A DNA stretch of 52,180 bases from an uncultured Oscillospiraceae bacterium (GTDB lineage: Bacteria > Bacillota > Clostridia > Oscillospirales > Oscillospiraceae): contig CAKTTB010000013.1 in NCBI GenBank assembly GCA_934613505.1, positions 1 to 52,180 on the forward strand. Reading direction: 5' to 3'. A program made the translations under genes and the position numbers. This document shows, one piece after another, positions 1-7,178 of the stretch (positions within the stretch are counted from its first letter, which is position 1; each line of letters opens with the position of its first letter). The notes beneath the pieces were generated by a model. The model was not told where the DNA came from, searched no databases, and saw only the letters and a list, made by a program, of their open reading frames with translations.

Positions 1-1
1 T

Positions 2-70
2 CTTGCAGCGGGAAAGCAGATGGTCCATGCCGACAACCAGATAAGGAGGCGCAAACACATTGCAAAATAG
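2..70 (+). CDS. 3' end of a Cys-rich phage protein (partial)
   Basis: The frame is open from the window edge to TAG at 68-70 and matches the last 22 codons of the complete gene at 42694-42933. The missing part holds the cysteine cluster. The gene overlaps the TTG start of the next one. Confidence 0.7.
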   Translation, partial: LAAGKQMVHADNQIRRRKHIAK

Positions 71-323
71 CATCGACTACCCCGGCGAGCGGGCGCCGCG
101 GCGCCCCGCCGTGATCGCACAGGCTGGATACACCGGCCAGAACCACTTTTCCGTTACATATGGAGACCAGAAAGTAACCGTCCGCGCCGAGGACGGCTAT
201 GCGGCCCTTTTCACCGCCGCCAAGCACTGGGGCTATAAATTCACCCGCCCGGAGTACCATCAGAACGCCCGCGCAACCAAGCTCCACTACACGCCGGACA
301 CCCGGCCGGGGGCGCTGGTATGA
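60..323 (+). CDS. Conserved small phage protein, 87 aa
   Basis: Starts at TTG, with AAGGAGG about 10 bases upstream inside the preceding gene. The product is soluble, with no transmembrane segment or recognised domain; the C-terminal half is aromatic and basic (HWGYKFTRPEYH). A close allele lies at 42923-43186, differing by a few residues, which shows both that it is a real gene and that the exchange between the two module variants begins inside it, with the first base difference at 77. It shares an ATGA junction with the next gene. Function unknown. Confidence 0.75.
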   Translation: MQNSIDYPGERAPRRPAVIAQAGYTGQNHFSVTYGDQKVTVRAEDGYAALFTAAKHWGYKFTRPEYHQNARATKLHYTPDTRPGALV

Positions 324-490
324 GATTCGTGTGTGACGCCTGCCAGGATATCACGAACATTGAAGCCGACCGGATGGAGATTCAAGGCGACAAGCTGATG
401 GTGTATAGCCGTGGGCGGCTGGTATATGTGGCGGATCTGGGGCAGATCATGCTGGCAAAGCTTACGCCGGGGAGGGAGGAGACGAGATGA
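320..490 (+). CDS. Small conserved phage protein, 56 aa
   Basis: ATG at 320 overlaps the stop of the preceding gene, and its own TGA overlaps the next ATG at 487. The N-terminus carries a CxxC pair (FVCDACQDI) that could bind a metal, followed by a short beta-rich tail. An almost identical allele is at 43183-43353. It is the last gene common to both variants before the swapped enzyme slot. Function unknown. Confidence 0.75.
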   Translation: MRFVCDACQDITNIEADRMEIQGDKLMVYSRGRLVYVADLGQIMLAKLTPGREETR

Positions 491-1629
491 GAGCCACAAA
501 AGATGGCGAGTTCCGCAGCAGCGTCTATACGCAGCGCCCGCCGTATGCAGACTTCGACGCGCCTGCAAAGTTTCAGGCGATCCAGAGCATTATTGCAAAG
601 CGCCTGAAGGAGCATCCAAATGCGATGTGCTCTTACTCCGGCGGAAGCGACAGCGATATCATGATCCATATGATCGAGACGGCCCGGAAGATATTCGGTC
701 TGCCGCCGGTCAAGTATTACTTCTTCGAAACCGGCCTAGAAATGGAGGCAACGCGGCGACATGTCCGGGAAACGGCGGAGCTGTACGGCGTGGAGATCCA
801 GACCGTGCGCCCGAAGAAAAACATCGTGCAGGCGACGCGCGAATATGGGCAGCCGTTCGTTTCGAAGATCATGTCCGCCGGTCTGGAGGCAGTGCAGAAG
901 AAGAACATTCCGCTTTCCATCGCCGACGAATACAATCAGGCAGAGGACAAGGCGGCGAAGCGAAAGGAGCTGAAAGAACGGTATCCCGGCTGCGAGCAGG
1001 CAATCAATTTCCTGTGCTGCTGCAATTCAGCAGGCGAGCCGCGCCCGAATATTCAGCTGGTCATCAACAGTTCAAAGTACATGCTCGATTTCATCCGGGA
1101 AAATCCGATTCCGTTCCGCGTCAGCAATCACTGCTGCGATATCTGCAAGAAGCAGCCTGCGCACGCCATCGAGAAGCAGTTTGACATGGTGATTACCGGA
1201 GAGCGCCGCGACGAGGGCGGCATGCGATCCGTACCACGCAGCGACAGCTCGACGATGTGCTTCACGGAGACGGCGGCGGGAAAGTTCCGCCTCAGACCGC
1301 TGTATTACGTCTCCGACGCGGACAAGCAGTGGTACAAGGACTACTACGGCATCCGGTATTCGGACGCTTACGAGGTCTACGGCCTCAAGCGCACAGGCTG
1401 CTGCGGCTGCGCGATCTCGGCAAGAGCCGCAGCGGATCTGGAGCTGATCCGCCCGTATGAGCCGAACGTCGTCAAGGCGGCGTGGGCGATCTTCGGCGAC
1501 AGCTACAGGTATCGCGCGAAGTACAACGAGTATAAGGCTATGCGCCGGGAGCAGGAAAAGGCCAGAATGCAGGGGACACCGCAGGCCGAACTTCCGGGAC
1601 AAATTACATGGGAGGATGTAACGCCATGA
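487..1629 (+). CDS. PP-loop ATPase / phage PAPS-reductase-like enzyme, 380 aa (variant A only)
   Basis: The PP-loop SGGSDS at residues 51-56 is the nucleotide-binding motif of the adenine nucleotide alpha-hydrolase superfamily, which includes PAPS reductase, DndC and tRNA thiolases. Three cysteine groups follow: C177-179, C216/C217/C220 in CCDIC, and C305/C306/C308 in CCGC. Such clusters could hold an Fe-S centre or relay sulfur. The protein is longer than a classic PAPS reductase (about 240 aa). No sulfate-assimilation gene is nearby; the neighbours are ASCH and DUF4406 proteins, so nucleic-acid or nucleotide modification is a better guess than assimilation. In variant B the same slot holds a radical SAM enzyme at 43350. 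The family is clear; the substrate is unknown. Confidence 0.85.
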   Translation: MRATKDGEFRSSVYTQRPPYADFDAPAKFQAIQSIIAKRLKEHPNAMCSYSGGSDSDIMIHMIETARKIFGLPPVKYYFFETGLEMEATRRHVRETAELYGVEIQTVRPKKNIVQATREYGQPFVSKIMSAGLEAVQKKNIPLSIADEYNQAEDKAAKRKELKERYPGCEQAINFLCCCNSAGEPRPNIQLVINSSKYMLDFIRENPIPFRVSNHCCDICKKQPAHAIEKQFDMVITGERRDEGGMRSVPRSDSSTMCFTETAAGKFRLRPLYYVSDADKQWYKDYYGIRYSDAYEVYGLKRTGCCGCAISARAAADLELIRPYEPNVVKAAWAIFGDSYRYRAKYNEYKAMRREQEKARMQGTPQAELPGQITWEDVTP

Positions 1630-2012
1630 CAAGGCAGGAAATCGTGCAGGCGCTGCGGTGCTGCGCGAAGGGGCTTGGACACGACGACGCGTGCGAAAAC
1701 TGCAAGGTCGGAGAAATCCAAGATCGGCGGGAATACATCGAGTTTGCGGCTGCTAACGTGATCGAGCGCCTGACCGCCGAGAATACGGCGCTGCGGGAGA
1801 AGGTGCCACGGTGGATCAGCGTGGAGGGACGGAGGCCGGAGCCGGGAAAACGCGTCCTTGCTACGGACGGCGTATTTGTCGGCGAGGCGTACCGCACAAG
1901 CGCGGATACATGGAGAAGATATGACGGAATAGCTATGCGGGACTGCCTTGGCAGTATAGTCACCCACTGGATGCCACTGCCGGAAGCGCCGGAGGGAGGA
2001 TGCAAGGCATGA
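1626..2012 (+). CDS. DUF551-type phage protein with Cys-rich N-terminus, 128 aa
   Basis: ATG at 1626 overlaps the previous stop; a longer in-frame start at 1608 is less likely. The N-terminal third has cysteine pairs (CC near residues 12-13, then CENC), and a helical stretch follows. The C-terminal half is a DUF551 domain with the typical opening RWISVEGRRPEPGKRVL and the closing THWMPLPE. DUF551 proteins are common in phage accessory regions and have no assigned activity. Present only in variant A. Confidence 0.8.
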   Translation: MTRQEIVQALRCCAKGLGHDDACENCKVGEIQDRREYIEFAAANVIERLTAENTALREKVPRWISVEGRRPEPGKRVLATDGVFVGEAYRTSADTWRRYDGIAMRDCLGSIVTHWMPLPEAPEGGCKA

Positions 2013-2548
2013 GTAAAGCTGTTTTGATCAGCATTCGCCCGGAGTGGATAAGGAAGATCCTGAACGGGAGTAAAACGGTCGAAATCCGCAAGACCGCGCC
2101 GAAGTGCGGTGTGCCGTTTAAGTGCTATATCTACTGTACCGCAGGCGGAAAGGGGGCGCTCATGGTGAAAGCCAACGCAGTGACGCCGGCTATTACGGCG
2201 GAATCGGCCTATGAGCGCGAACAGGCGGAGGCGTTTGGATATGAGGCCGCCAACGGGAAAGTCGTTGCGGAATTTACTTGCAATAAGATCGGCACGGTCT
2301 ACCCGCTTTGCATGATCCCCAAATGGGCGACGGTGGATGCCTGCCTCACCCGCGAGGACATATACAAGTATCTGGGAACGGAGCACGGATACGGCATGCA
2401 GATCGATGATCTTAAAATTTACGATACCCCGCGCGAACTGCGGGGATTTTACGCTGTGCCAAATGAGGTAGAGGTAGCGCTCAAGGCAAAACCCAAGCCG
2501 GTCACCCGCCCGCCGCAGAGCTGGCGGTATGTGGAGGGATTGCTGTGA
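2009..2548 (+). CDS. ASCH/PUA-like domain protein, 179 aa (variant A allele)
   Basis: The opening KAVLISIRPEW..KILNG.KTVEIRK is typical of phage ASCH-domain proteins, PUA-superfamily folds that bind RNA or modified nucleotides; one bacterial family member hydrolyses N4-acetylcytidine. ATG 2009 is chosen because it lies about 10 bases after GGAGGGAGG; ATG 2000 is too close to that site. The variant B allele at 44247-44687 keeps the N-terminus and the closing RPPQSWRYVE but lacks about 35 central residues. Retention beside two different enzymes suggests a conserved role in the module. Confidence 0.8.
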   Translation: MSKAVLISIRPEWIRKILNGSKTVEIRKTAPKCGVPFKCYIYCTAGGKGALMVKANAVTPAITAESAYEREQAEAFGYEAANGKVVAEFTCNKIGTVYPLCMIPKWATVDACLTREDIYKYLGTEHGYGMQIDDLKIYDTPRELRGFYAVPNEVEVALKAKPKPVTRPPQSWRYVEGLL

Positions 2549-2826
2549 AGATTTACATAGCCGGTAAAATCACCGGAGATCCGGGGTATCGGGATAAATT
2601 TGCAGCGGCAGAAATACAGCTGGGCCGGCAGGGGCACGCTGTGCTCAATCCTGCCGAGCTGCCGAGGGGCATGAGCCGAGAAGACTACATGCGGATCTGC
2701 TTTGCAATGATCGACGTGGCGGACGCGGTTGTTTTCCTGCCGGACGCAGCGGAAAGCGCAGGCGCGAGGCTGGAAATGGCATACTGCGAATACATCGAGA
2801 AGGAGTATGAGACATGGAACGACTGA
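2545..2826 (+). CDS. DUF4406 / nucleoside deoxyribosyltransferase-like protein, 93 aa
   Basis: GTG at 2545 overlaps the previous stop. The start KIYIAGKITG and the later DAVVFLPDAAESAGARLEMAY match the DUF4406 group, relatives of nucleoside 2-deoxyribosyltransferases in which the Gly-rich first strand and the SxGxxxE stretch form the nucleotide pocket. Glu in ARLEMA is the likely catalytic-type residue. It may act on free nucleotides or on a modified base. Variant A only. Confidence 0.8.
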   Translation: MKIYIAGKITGDPGYRDKFAAAEIQLGRQGHAVLNPAELPRGMSREDYMRICFAMIDVADAVVFLPDAAESAGARLEMAYCEYIEKEYETWND

Positions 2827-3335
2827 CTGAATGGAATGGCGGACAAACCCGTCATGCCTATTACCCGCGCTGCTTTAAAGAACCGTGCTACGGCAGCGGG
2901 TGCAAAATCAAGGATTGCCCGTTTGAAACAGCGGTGTGTGAGCGACTTGCCGCCTACGAGGACACGGGCCTTGAACCGGAAGCAGTGGAAACGGTTAAGC
3001 TTGCGCTATGTGCAAAGCACATGGTTGATCTCGAAACGCTAAACAATACGCCAATCAGCAGGCTTGTAGAGCTTGCCGAGGCCGACAAGGACGGGCGCGT
3101 GGTGGTGCTGCCGTGCAAGGTGGGGGAACGCTGGACAGATGAGGATGGTCGAGCAGTGCGAATAACCGCAGTAATCGTCAGCATAGAGCCATTCGGGACG
3201 AACATCAACATCTACTTTGATTATGAGGATGCAACGCCGGACGATGCGGGAAGCGACTGCGTGGCAAATTGGGATTATTTCAGCCGCCACTATACCTGCA
3301 TTGAGGTCGAGCGGGCGACGGAGGGCGCGACATGA
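2814..3335 (+). CDS. Conserved phage protein with zinc-binding-like N-terminus, 173 aa
   Basis: ATG 2814 overlaps the end of the DUF4406 gene by 13 bases in another frame. Cysteines at CFKEPCYGSGCKIKDCP may bind zinc. The phrase LAAYEDTGLEPE is a hallmark of a widespread Firmicutes prophage family without known function. The C-terminal part is beta-rich and acidic. A distant, shorter relative (LADYED) is at 44666-45028 in variant B. Role unknown. Confidence 0.75.
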   Translation: MERLTEWNGGQTRHAYYPRCFKEPCYGSGCKIKDCPFETAVCERLAAYEDTGLEPEAVETVKLALCAKHMVDLETLNNTPISRLVELAEADKDGRVVVLPCKVGERWTDEDGRAVRITAVIVSIEPFGTNINIYFDYEDATPDDAGSDCVANWDYFSRHYTCIEVERATEGAT

Positions 3336-3514
3336 CCAGAAAACGCGCAAGAAAGATCCTCATGTCTATCGGCACGAGCCAGAACCATGCAAACTGGGGG
3401 CTGACGGCAAAGCCGCGCTGGAAGACAAACGCCGGTGTAGTAGAGGACACGCTGACGATCACCCTGTACGCGAAGCTGCTGCGGGCAAGAATGGAGGGCA
3501 AGAAGGATGGATGA
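3332..3514 (+). CDS. Small basic hypothetical protein, 60 aa
   Basis: The ATG overlaps the preceding stop in an ATGA junction, and the gene ends inside the start of the next. It is strongly basic (MTRKRARKI, ending ARMEGKKDG), with no Cys motif or membrane segment. Its position in a gapless operon supports coding. No counterpart is seen in variant B. Not recognised. Confidence 0.6.
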   Translation: MTRKRARKILMSIGTSQNHANWGLTAKPRWKTNAGVVEDTLTITLYAKLLRARMEGKKDG

Positions 3515-3803
3515 CGAATATATCCGGCGGGACGCTGCGATGAAAGCAGTGGCAAGTCAATACGGCGCGTGCCGAAGCCCGGCGCAAAACCGGATGATCG
3601 ACGAGATCAGAAATAAAATCAGGCGGATGCCCGCCGCCGACGTTGCGGAGGTGGTGCGGTGCAGGGACTGCGTCGCCTGGAAAAGAAACGTTGGCATTGT
3701 CGACAGCCCGAACGGACACTGTTTCGAGCACGATATTGATACAAACGGGCAGGATTTCTACAGCTATGGGGAACGGAAGGAGGATTCGCCATGCGAATCA
3801 TAA
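3507..3803 (+). CDS. Phage accessory protein with CxxC motif, 98 aa
   Basis: Starts YIRRDAA and carries MPAADVAEVVRCRDC, a signature of a common Firmicutes phage family that usually ends in a four-cysteine zinc-binding half (here C..C and a later Cys/His). GGAGGGCAAGAAGG provides the ribosome binding site. The variant B gene at 45621-45896 is a divergent homologue with the same layout. Function unknown. Confidence 0.75.
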   Translation: MDDEYIRRDAAMKAVASQYGACRSPAQNRMIDEIRNKIRRMPAADVAEVVRCRDCVAWKRNVGIVDSPNGHCFEHDIDTNGQDFYSYGERKEDSPCES

Positions 3804-4006
3804 CACGGACATTACGGCTGAAACACCGGGATGAGCGGTTTATGCTGTGCGATGCCTGCAACACGTCCTTTGTGGCGAATCTCCGCGAAGCGACGCGGGT
3901 ACAAGCGGACGACACGTTCGAGGACGGAATCGTTTACGATTATACGTTCCGCTGCCCTGTCTGCGGCGTGAACGTCTATCTGCCAAATGAGCGGACTGCG
4001 GTTTGA
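3791..4006 (+). CDS. Small zinc-ribbon protein, 71 aa
   Basis: Two CxxC knuckles, LCDACN near residue 20 and CPVCG near residue 56, form a plausible zinc ribbon around a short beta hairpin. ATG 3791 follows AAGGAGG with close spacing and overlaps the previous gene; the next gene starts within its end. Probably binds nucleic acid or protein. No equivalent in variant B. Confidence 0.7.
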   Translation: MRIITRTLRLKHRDERFMLCDACNTSFVANLREATRVQADDTFEDGIVYDYTFRCPVCGVNVYLPNERTAV

Positions 4007-4421
4007 GAGCATGGCGGACATGCCGCCGAGGATGCGGGAGCTTTATGCACGGCAGCAGATGCCGGGGGCGGCCGCGGCGCCGAAGAAGGCCTCGAAGTAT
4101 CACAGCACGCCCGCCGAGCGCGGAGAGCTGCGCTTCGACAGTCAGAAGGAAGCCCGGCGGTATGACGAGCTGATGGTCATGCTGAGGGCCGGGATCATCT
4201 CCGACCTGCGGCTGCAGCCGCAATTCACGCTGCAGGAATCTTATGTGACAGAGACCGGCGAGCGGATCCGCGCGATCCGGTACACGGCGGACTTTTCCTA
4301 CCGATTCGGCGGAAAGCTGGTCGTCGAGGACGTGAAGTCGACCGCCACGCGGACAAAGGAGTATCTGCGGAACCGCAAATTCATGCGGTCCAAATTCGGG
4401 ATCGAGATCCAGGAGGTCTAA
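3987..4421 (+). CDS. DUF1064 family PD-(D/E)XK nuclease-like protein, 144 aa (variant A allele)
   Basis: DUF1064 proteins are small phage endonuclease-fold proteins, often suspected to act as Holliday-junction or recombination nucleases. The family landmarks are present: GELRFDSQKEARRYDEL, then TADFSY and VVEDVKS, where D, E and K of ADF...EDVK form the PD-(D/E)XK site. The last part (TKEYLRNRKFMRSKFGIEI) is the usual basic tail. The 45893-46351 allele differs mainly in a linker after residue 24. Sequence identity between the two variants returns just after this gene. Confidence 0.8.
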   Translation: MSGLRFESMADMPPRMRELYARQQMPGAAAAPKKASKYHSTPAERGELRFDSQKEARRYDELMVMLRAGIISDLRLQPQFTLQESYVTETGERIRAIRYTADFSYRFGGKLVVEDVKSTATRTKEYLRNRKFMRSKFGIEIQEV

Positions 4422-4422
4422 C

Positions 4423-4626
4423 ATGCCAGAAAAAAACGAGAGCAGCCCGCGCGAGGCATGCGGGCTGCCGAAGCAGGGCAATGCATGTCCGTATGCAAAG
4501 CTCGCGCCGGATCTTTGCGCGCGGTGCGGCTGGAACCCGGATGAGCACGCGCGGCGGCAGGCGCTGCCGCTGACCGAGAACGCCGACGGGCTGCGGCACA
4601 AGGATATCAGCCAGCCCGAGGATTGA
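4423..4626 (+). CDS. Small Cys-rich hypothetical protein, 67 aa
   Basis: Begins one base after the DUF1064 stop. Cysteines in ACGLP, ACPYA and LCARCGWNP with a following His suggest a small metal-bound fold; CGWNP is common in short phage proteins. The second copy at 46354-46557 differs by one silent base (position 4485). Function not known. Confidence 0.65.
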   Translation: MPEKNESSPREACGLPKQGNACPYAKLAPDLCARCGWNPDEHARRQALPLTENADGLRHKDISQPED

Positions 4627-4972
4627 TGTCAGCAATCAGCCGGGGACCATATTTTTTCGGACTTTGGCCGTGGCCGCTCCGCCATGAGACGGCTGCGGGA
4701 GGATCACCCCGGCTCTGCACCCGGCCCGCGAAACCTCAAGCCCGCGGGCCGGGGATAAAAAGCGCGTGTGGAACGTGCGCGCGGATGGAAACCATCAACG
4801 TTACCCCACGCCGGGTGTCGGGATCGCCCGGCGGCATCGTGTTACCTCCTTATGTGAAGCTGTCTGAGCAGACAAGGGCAGCTCGTCTGCGGCGACAGGG
4901 GGACGCGCAGGCGCAGGCGGTGCAAGTCCGCCCTGCATAGGGGCCGGGAGACCGGCCCCTGACGAAAGGAGA
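4627..4972 (+). ncRNA. Structured intergenic region, candidate RNA element
   Basis: About 350 bases without a convincing gene; an open frame at 4623-4940 has no ribosome binding site and a Pro/Arg/Ala-rich, low-information product. Several strong hairpins are visible: a 10-bp GC stem (CCCGGCCCGC with GCGGGCCGGG) near 4731-4764, GCAGAC/GTCTGC near 4868-4892, GGCGG-TGCAAGT-CCGCC shaped like a tRNA T-arm near 4916-4932, and GGGGCCGG-GAGA-CCGGCCCC near 4940-4959 directly before the next ribosome binding site. It could be a cis-regulatory leader or a separate RNA. No known family was recognised. Confidence 0.4.
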
Positions 4973-4978
4973 ATGGAA

Positions 4979-5392
4979 ATGTCACACGTAGTCGATCTGA
5001 CGGGCATGGACTTTGGATATTTGCATGTCGTCGGGCGGGATACCAGCAAAAAAGGAGACACGGCACACTGGATCTGCCGGTGTAAATGCGGAACCGTCTG
5101 CAGCAAGGACGGAAAATACCTCCGGAACGGGCATGCAAAAAGCTGCGGCTGCTTCCGGAAAGAACGCGCGGCCACGCTCGTCACCAAGAAGAATCCAGCC
5201 AAAAAGCCAAAAGCCGAACCGAAGAAGAAAAAATTCGGCCGCGGCCCGCAGTGGGCAGGCTCCGGGATCTGTTACAACCCACTCTGCCCGACGCGCAACA
5301 ACTACCGCGGCGCCTGGAGCTGCACCGAATGCCGCTTCTGCCCGGAACGCAAATTTGCCCGCCAGTCGAGGCGGGAGATCATCACAATTTGA
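4979..5392 (+). CDS. Phage zinc-ribbon DNA-binding-like protein, 137 aa
   Basis: ATG 4979 is preferred to ATG 4973 because AAAGGAG lies 7 bases before it. The N-terminal part (DLTGMDFGYLHVVG, WICRCKCGT, GHAKSCGCF) matches a widespread phage family with a four-cysteine ribbon that often precedes AP2-like or HNH domains. A Lys-rich linker follows, then a second set of cysteines (CYNPLCP, CTECRFCP). The AP2/HNH half is absent here. Probably nucleic-acid binding; role unknown. Confidence 0.7.
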   Translation: MSHVVDLTGMDFGYLHVVGRDTSKKGDTAHWICRCKCGTVCSKDGKYLRNGHAKSCGCFRKERAATLVTKKNPAKKPKAEPKKKKFGRGPQWAGSGICYNPLCPTRNNYRGAWSCTECRFCPERKFARQSRREIITI

Positions 5393-5405
5393 AGGGAGTA
5401 TCAAA

Positions 5406-5756
5406 ATGGCAGAAATCATGGGCGCGTTTGCGCACGACCTAGACAATTTTGTCGCATACTACGAAAAACAGCAATGGGATACCAGCTTCCGCGGCGAGAA
5501 ATACCCGCCGCGCATCGTCATGGAGCAGTCCACGCCGCCGCTCTTCGAAGTGGGGGCGGACGGTGCAAAGACGCTGGTGCCTAATCCGACAATTCAGATT
5601 ATTGGTCGACCGGAGACTGAGGTTGTTACGACCGGCAAGCTGCAGATCAGCAAAAAGGATTTCACAAATCTGACCAACCGCGCCGCCGCCCTGCTGGAGC
5701 TGTTCCTGCACGGGTTTATGCAAGAGCGCAAGGAAATGGAGGCGGCGCAGGAATGA
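5406..5756 (+). CDS. Hypothetical phage protein, 116 aa
   Basis: ATG 5406 follows GAAGGGAG. It is acidic to neutral, with a helical N-terminus (HDLDNFVAYYEKQQW) and a helical C-terminus (LLELFLHGFMQERKEMEAA) around a beta-rich middle. No metal motif or membrane segment. It joins the next gene through ATGA. Not recognised. Confidence 0.65.
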   Translation: MAEIMGAFAHDLDNFVAYYEKQQWDTSFRGEKYPPRIVMEQSTPPLFEVGADGAKTLVPNPTIQIIGRPETEVVTTGKLQISKKDFTNLTNRAAALLELFLHGFMQERKEMEAAQE

Positions 5757-6148
5757 TTTTGCTGGAATGCACAGTCGCGCTGCGTGACGGCGATCGGAAA
5801 AAGCTTCAGGAGCAACTTGCGGCGGAGATCGGGCAGCCAGTCGTTCTTCTGCCGAGCAGCGTATTGCGGGCGAAGGAGCGGAATATCCTGTTCCTTTGCG
5901 ACAGAAAGGCTTGCGAGAAATGCACCTATCCAACGTGCAGGCATACGCCGGAGCTGGAACACGCCAGAAATTTTGCACCAGCAGGATTTACGAAGCGCAC
6001 GGATGGCGTGTGGGTAGAGCAGGAGGGCGTAACGATGGAAATGAAGATCGACCAGGACAAACTAGAAAAGAGGCTGGTTGAAACAATAAGGGAGGCGATG
6101 GGGCTTGAAGGAGAAAAACGAGGCCCGCATGGTCTGGCGCTGGGATGA
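5753..6148 (+). CDS. Cys-rich phage protein, 131 aa
   Basis: ATGA overlap with the preceding gene. The central block CDRKACEKCTYPTCRHTPELEHARNF is a Cys/His cluster found in many short Firmicutes prophage proteins and probably binds zinc. The C-terminal 37 residues from VTMEMKIDQDKLEK form a helix that could also be translated separately. Overlaps the next gene by 44 bases in another frame. Function unknown. Confidence 0.65.
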   Translation: MILLECTVALRDGDRKKLQEQLAAEIGQPVVLLPSSVLRAKERNILFLCDRKACEKCTYPTCRHTPELEHARNFAPAGFTKRTDGVWVEQEGVTMEMKIDQDKLEKRLVETIREAMGLEGEKRGPHGLALG

Positions 6149-6305
6149 TATCTTCCGTGTCTACCGCTGTCCATACTGCGGCAGACCGGAGAAACCGTGC
6201 TTCGAGCTCTGGGAAAAAGGCGGTTTGAAAAAGAGCCTGCCGAGCCGCTGCACATACTGCAAAGGAGAATTGGAAGGAGTGGAAGGAGAAGAAAATGATC
6301 ATTGA
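6105..6305 (+). CDS. Small zinc-ribbon protein, 66 aa
   Basis: Starts at TTG 6105, 9 bases after GGAGG; ATG 6129 is a possible shorter start. CPYCGRPEKPC and CTYCKGE give two CxxC knuckles of a treble-clef or ribbon fold. It overlaps genes on both sides, as is usual in this operon. Probably nucleic-acid binding. Confidence 0.55.
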   Translation: MKEKNEARMVWRWDDIFRVYRCPYCGRPEKPCFELWEKGGLKKSLPSRCTYCKGELEGVEGEENDH

Positions 6306-6429
6306 GATTTTGGAGCTTGCTGCCGCACTGGAGTGGATCGCGCTGGGCGTGCTGGGATTTTTCGAGCTGCGCAGCCAGAAACGCAGGCTTGAAGAAGCGA
6401 TAAAGGAATTGGAGAACGCTATCCGCTGA
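6295..6429 (+). CDS. Small single-pass membrane protein, 44 aa
   Basis: ATG 6295 follows AAGGAGAAG. The first 27 residues form a hydrophobic helix (LELAAALEWIALGVLGFF) and the rest is a charged helix (RSQKRRLEEAIKELENAIR), so an N-terminal membrane anchor with a short cytoplasmic coiled coil is likely. Too short for family assignment. Confidence 0.55.
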   Translation: MIIEILELAAALEWIALGVLGFFELRSQKRRLEEAIKELENAIR

Positions 6430-6434
6430 ACGCA

Positions 6435-6459
6435 TGGCCGGAATTTCCGGCCACGCTTT
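6435..6459 (+). terminator. Hairpin after the small-gene cluster, weak terminator
   Basis: TGGCCGG and CCGGCCA pair around a short loop and are followed by CGCTTT. The short U run makes it at best a partial terminator between the small-gene cluster and the methyltransferase gene. Confidence 0.4.
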
Positions 6460-6485
6460 GAGCGGGCAGAACAGGAGGAATCACC

Positions 6486-7163
6486 ATGAACATTGCGTAC
6501 AACGTGGACTGCATGGAGTACATGCGGACGCTGCCGGATAAGGCGTTTGACCTGGCGGTGGTAGATCCTCCGTATTTCAACGGCCCGGAACGCCGGGGCT
6601 ATTACGGCAGCAAGGTGAGCAAGATCGGCGTACATAGAGATTACCCGATCAGCCCGGCATGGGAGATCCCAGGCACAGCATATTTTGACGAACTGAACAG
6701 GGTGGCACAGAAGATCATTGTCTGGGGCTGCAATTACTACAAATATATTTTTCCGGCCGGGAGAATCGTCTGGGATAAGTGCAACGGGGAGAGCAGCTTC
6801 AGCGATTGCGAGATCGCAGCGACAAATTGCCATGATAGCGTCAGACTGATCCGGTATATGTGGAACGGAATGATGCAGGGCAAAAGCATCGCCGACGGCG
6901 ATACCCAACAGGGAGACAAGCGAAAAAACGAGAAACGGATTCACCCAACGCAAAAGCCTGTCGCGCTCTATGCGTGGATCTTCGCCCGGTATGCAAAGCC
7001 GGGAGACAAGATCATCGACACGCATCTTGGGAGCGGGAGCAGCCGGATCGCGGCGTATGACGCAGGGATGGATTTCGTGGGGTGCGAGATCGACAAGGAT
7101 TATTTCGCAAAACAAGAGGAACGTTTCGCCGCGCATACGGCGCAGCTGTCGCTATTTGTATAA
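6486..7163 (+). CDS. DNA methyltransferase, N4/N6 beta-type, orphan, 225 aa
   Basis: Transfers a methyl group from S-adenosylmethionine to an exocyclic amino group of adenine or cytosine in DNA. The catalytic DPPY motif is at residues 27-30 and the SAM-binding region (DTHLGSGSSRIAAYDAG) lies near residue 180; catalytic motif before SAM motif is the beta-class order. HPTQKPV is typical of DNA_methylase N4/N6 proteins. It is about as long as phage orphan enzymes and no restriction gene is nearby, so protection from host restriction or regulation of packaging or transcription is likely. AGGAGG lies about 9 bases before the ATG. Confidence 0.9.
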   Translation: MNIAYNVDCMEYMRTLPDKAFDLAVVDPPYFNGPERRGYYGSKVSKIGVHRDYPISPAWEIPGTAYFDELNRVAQKIIVWGCNYYKYIFPAGRIVWDKCNGESSFSDCEIAATNCHDSVRLIRYMWNGMMQGKSIADGDTQQGDKRKNEKRIHPTQKPVALYAWIFARYAKPGDKIIDTHLGSGSSRIAAYDAGMDFVGCEIDKDYFAKQEERFAAHTAQLSLFV

Positions 7164-7178
7164 AAGAGAGGCTGAGTT

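Noticed and set aside
4790..4816. Minus-strand GGCGTGGGGTAA, similar to the late promoter element
   Set aside because: One base short of the motif and no TAnnnT box 18 bp further; inside the structured gap.
4623..4940. 105-aa plus-strand frame over the structured gap
   Set aside because: No ribosome binding site, Pro/Arg/Ala-rich low-information product, and the DNA is dominated by stems; treated as non-coding.
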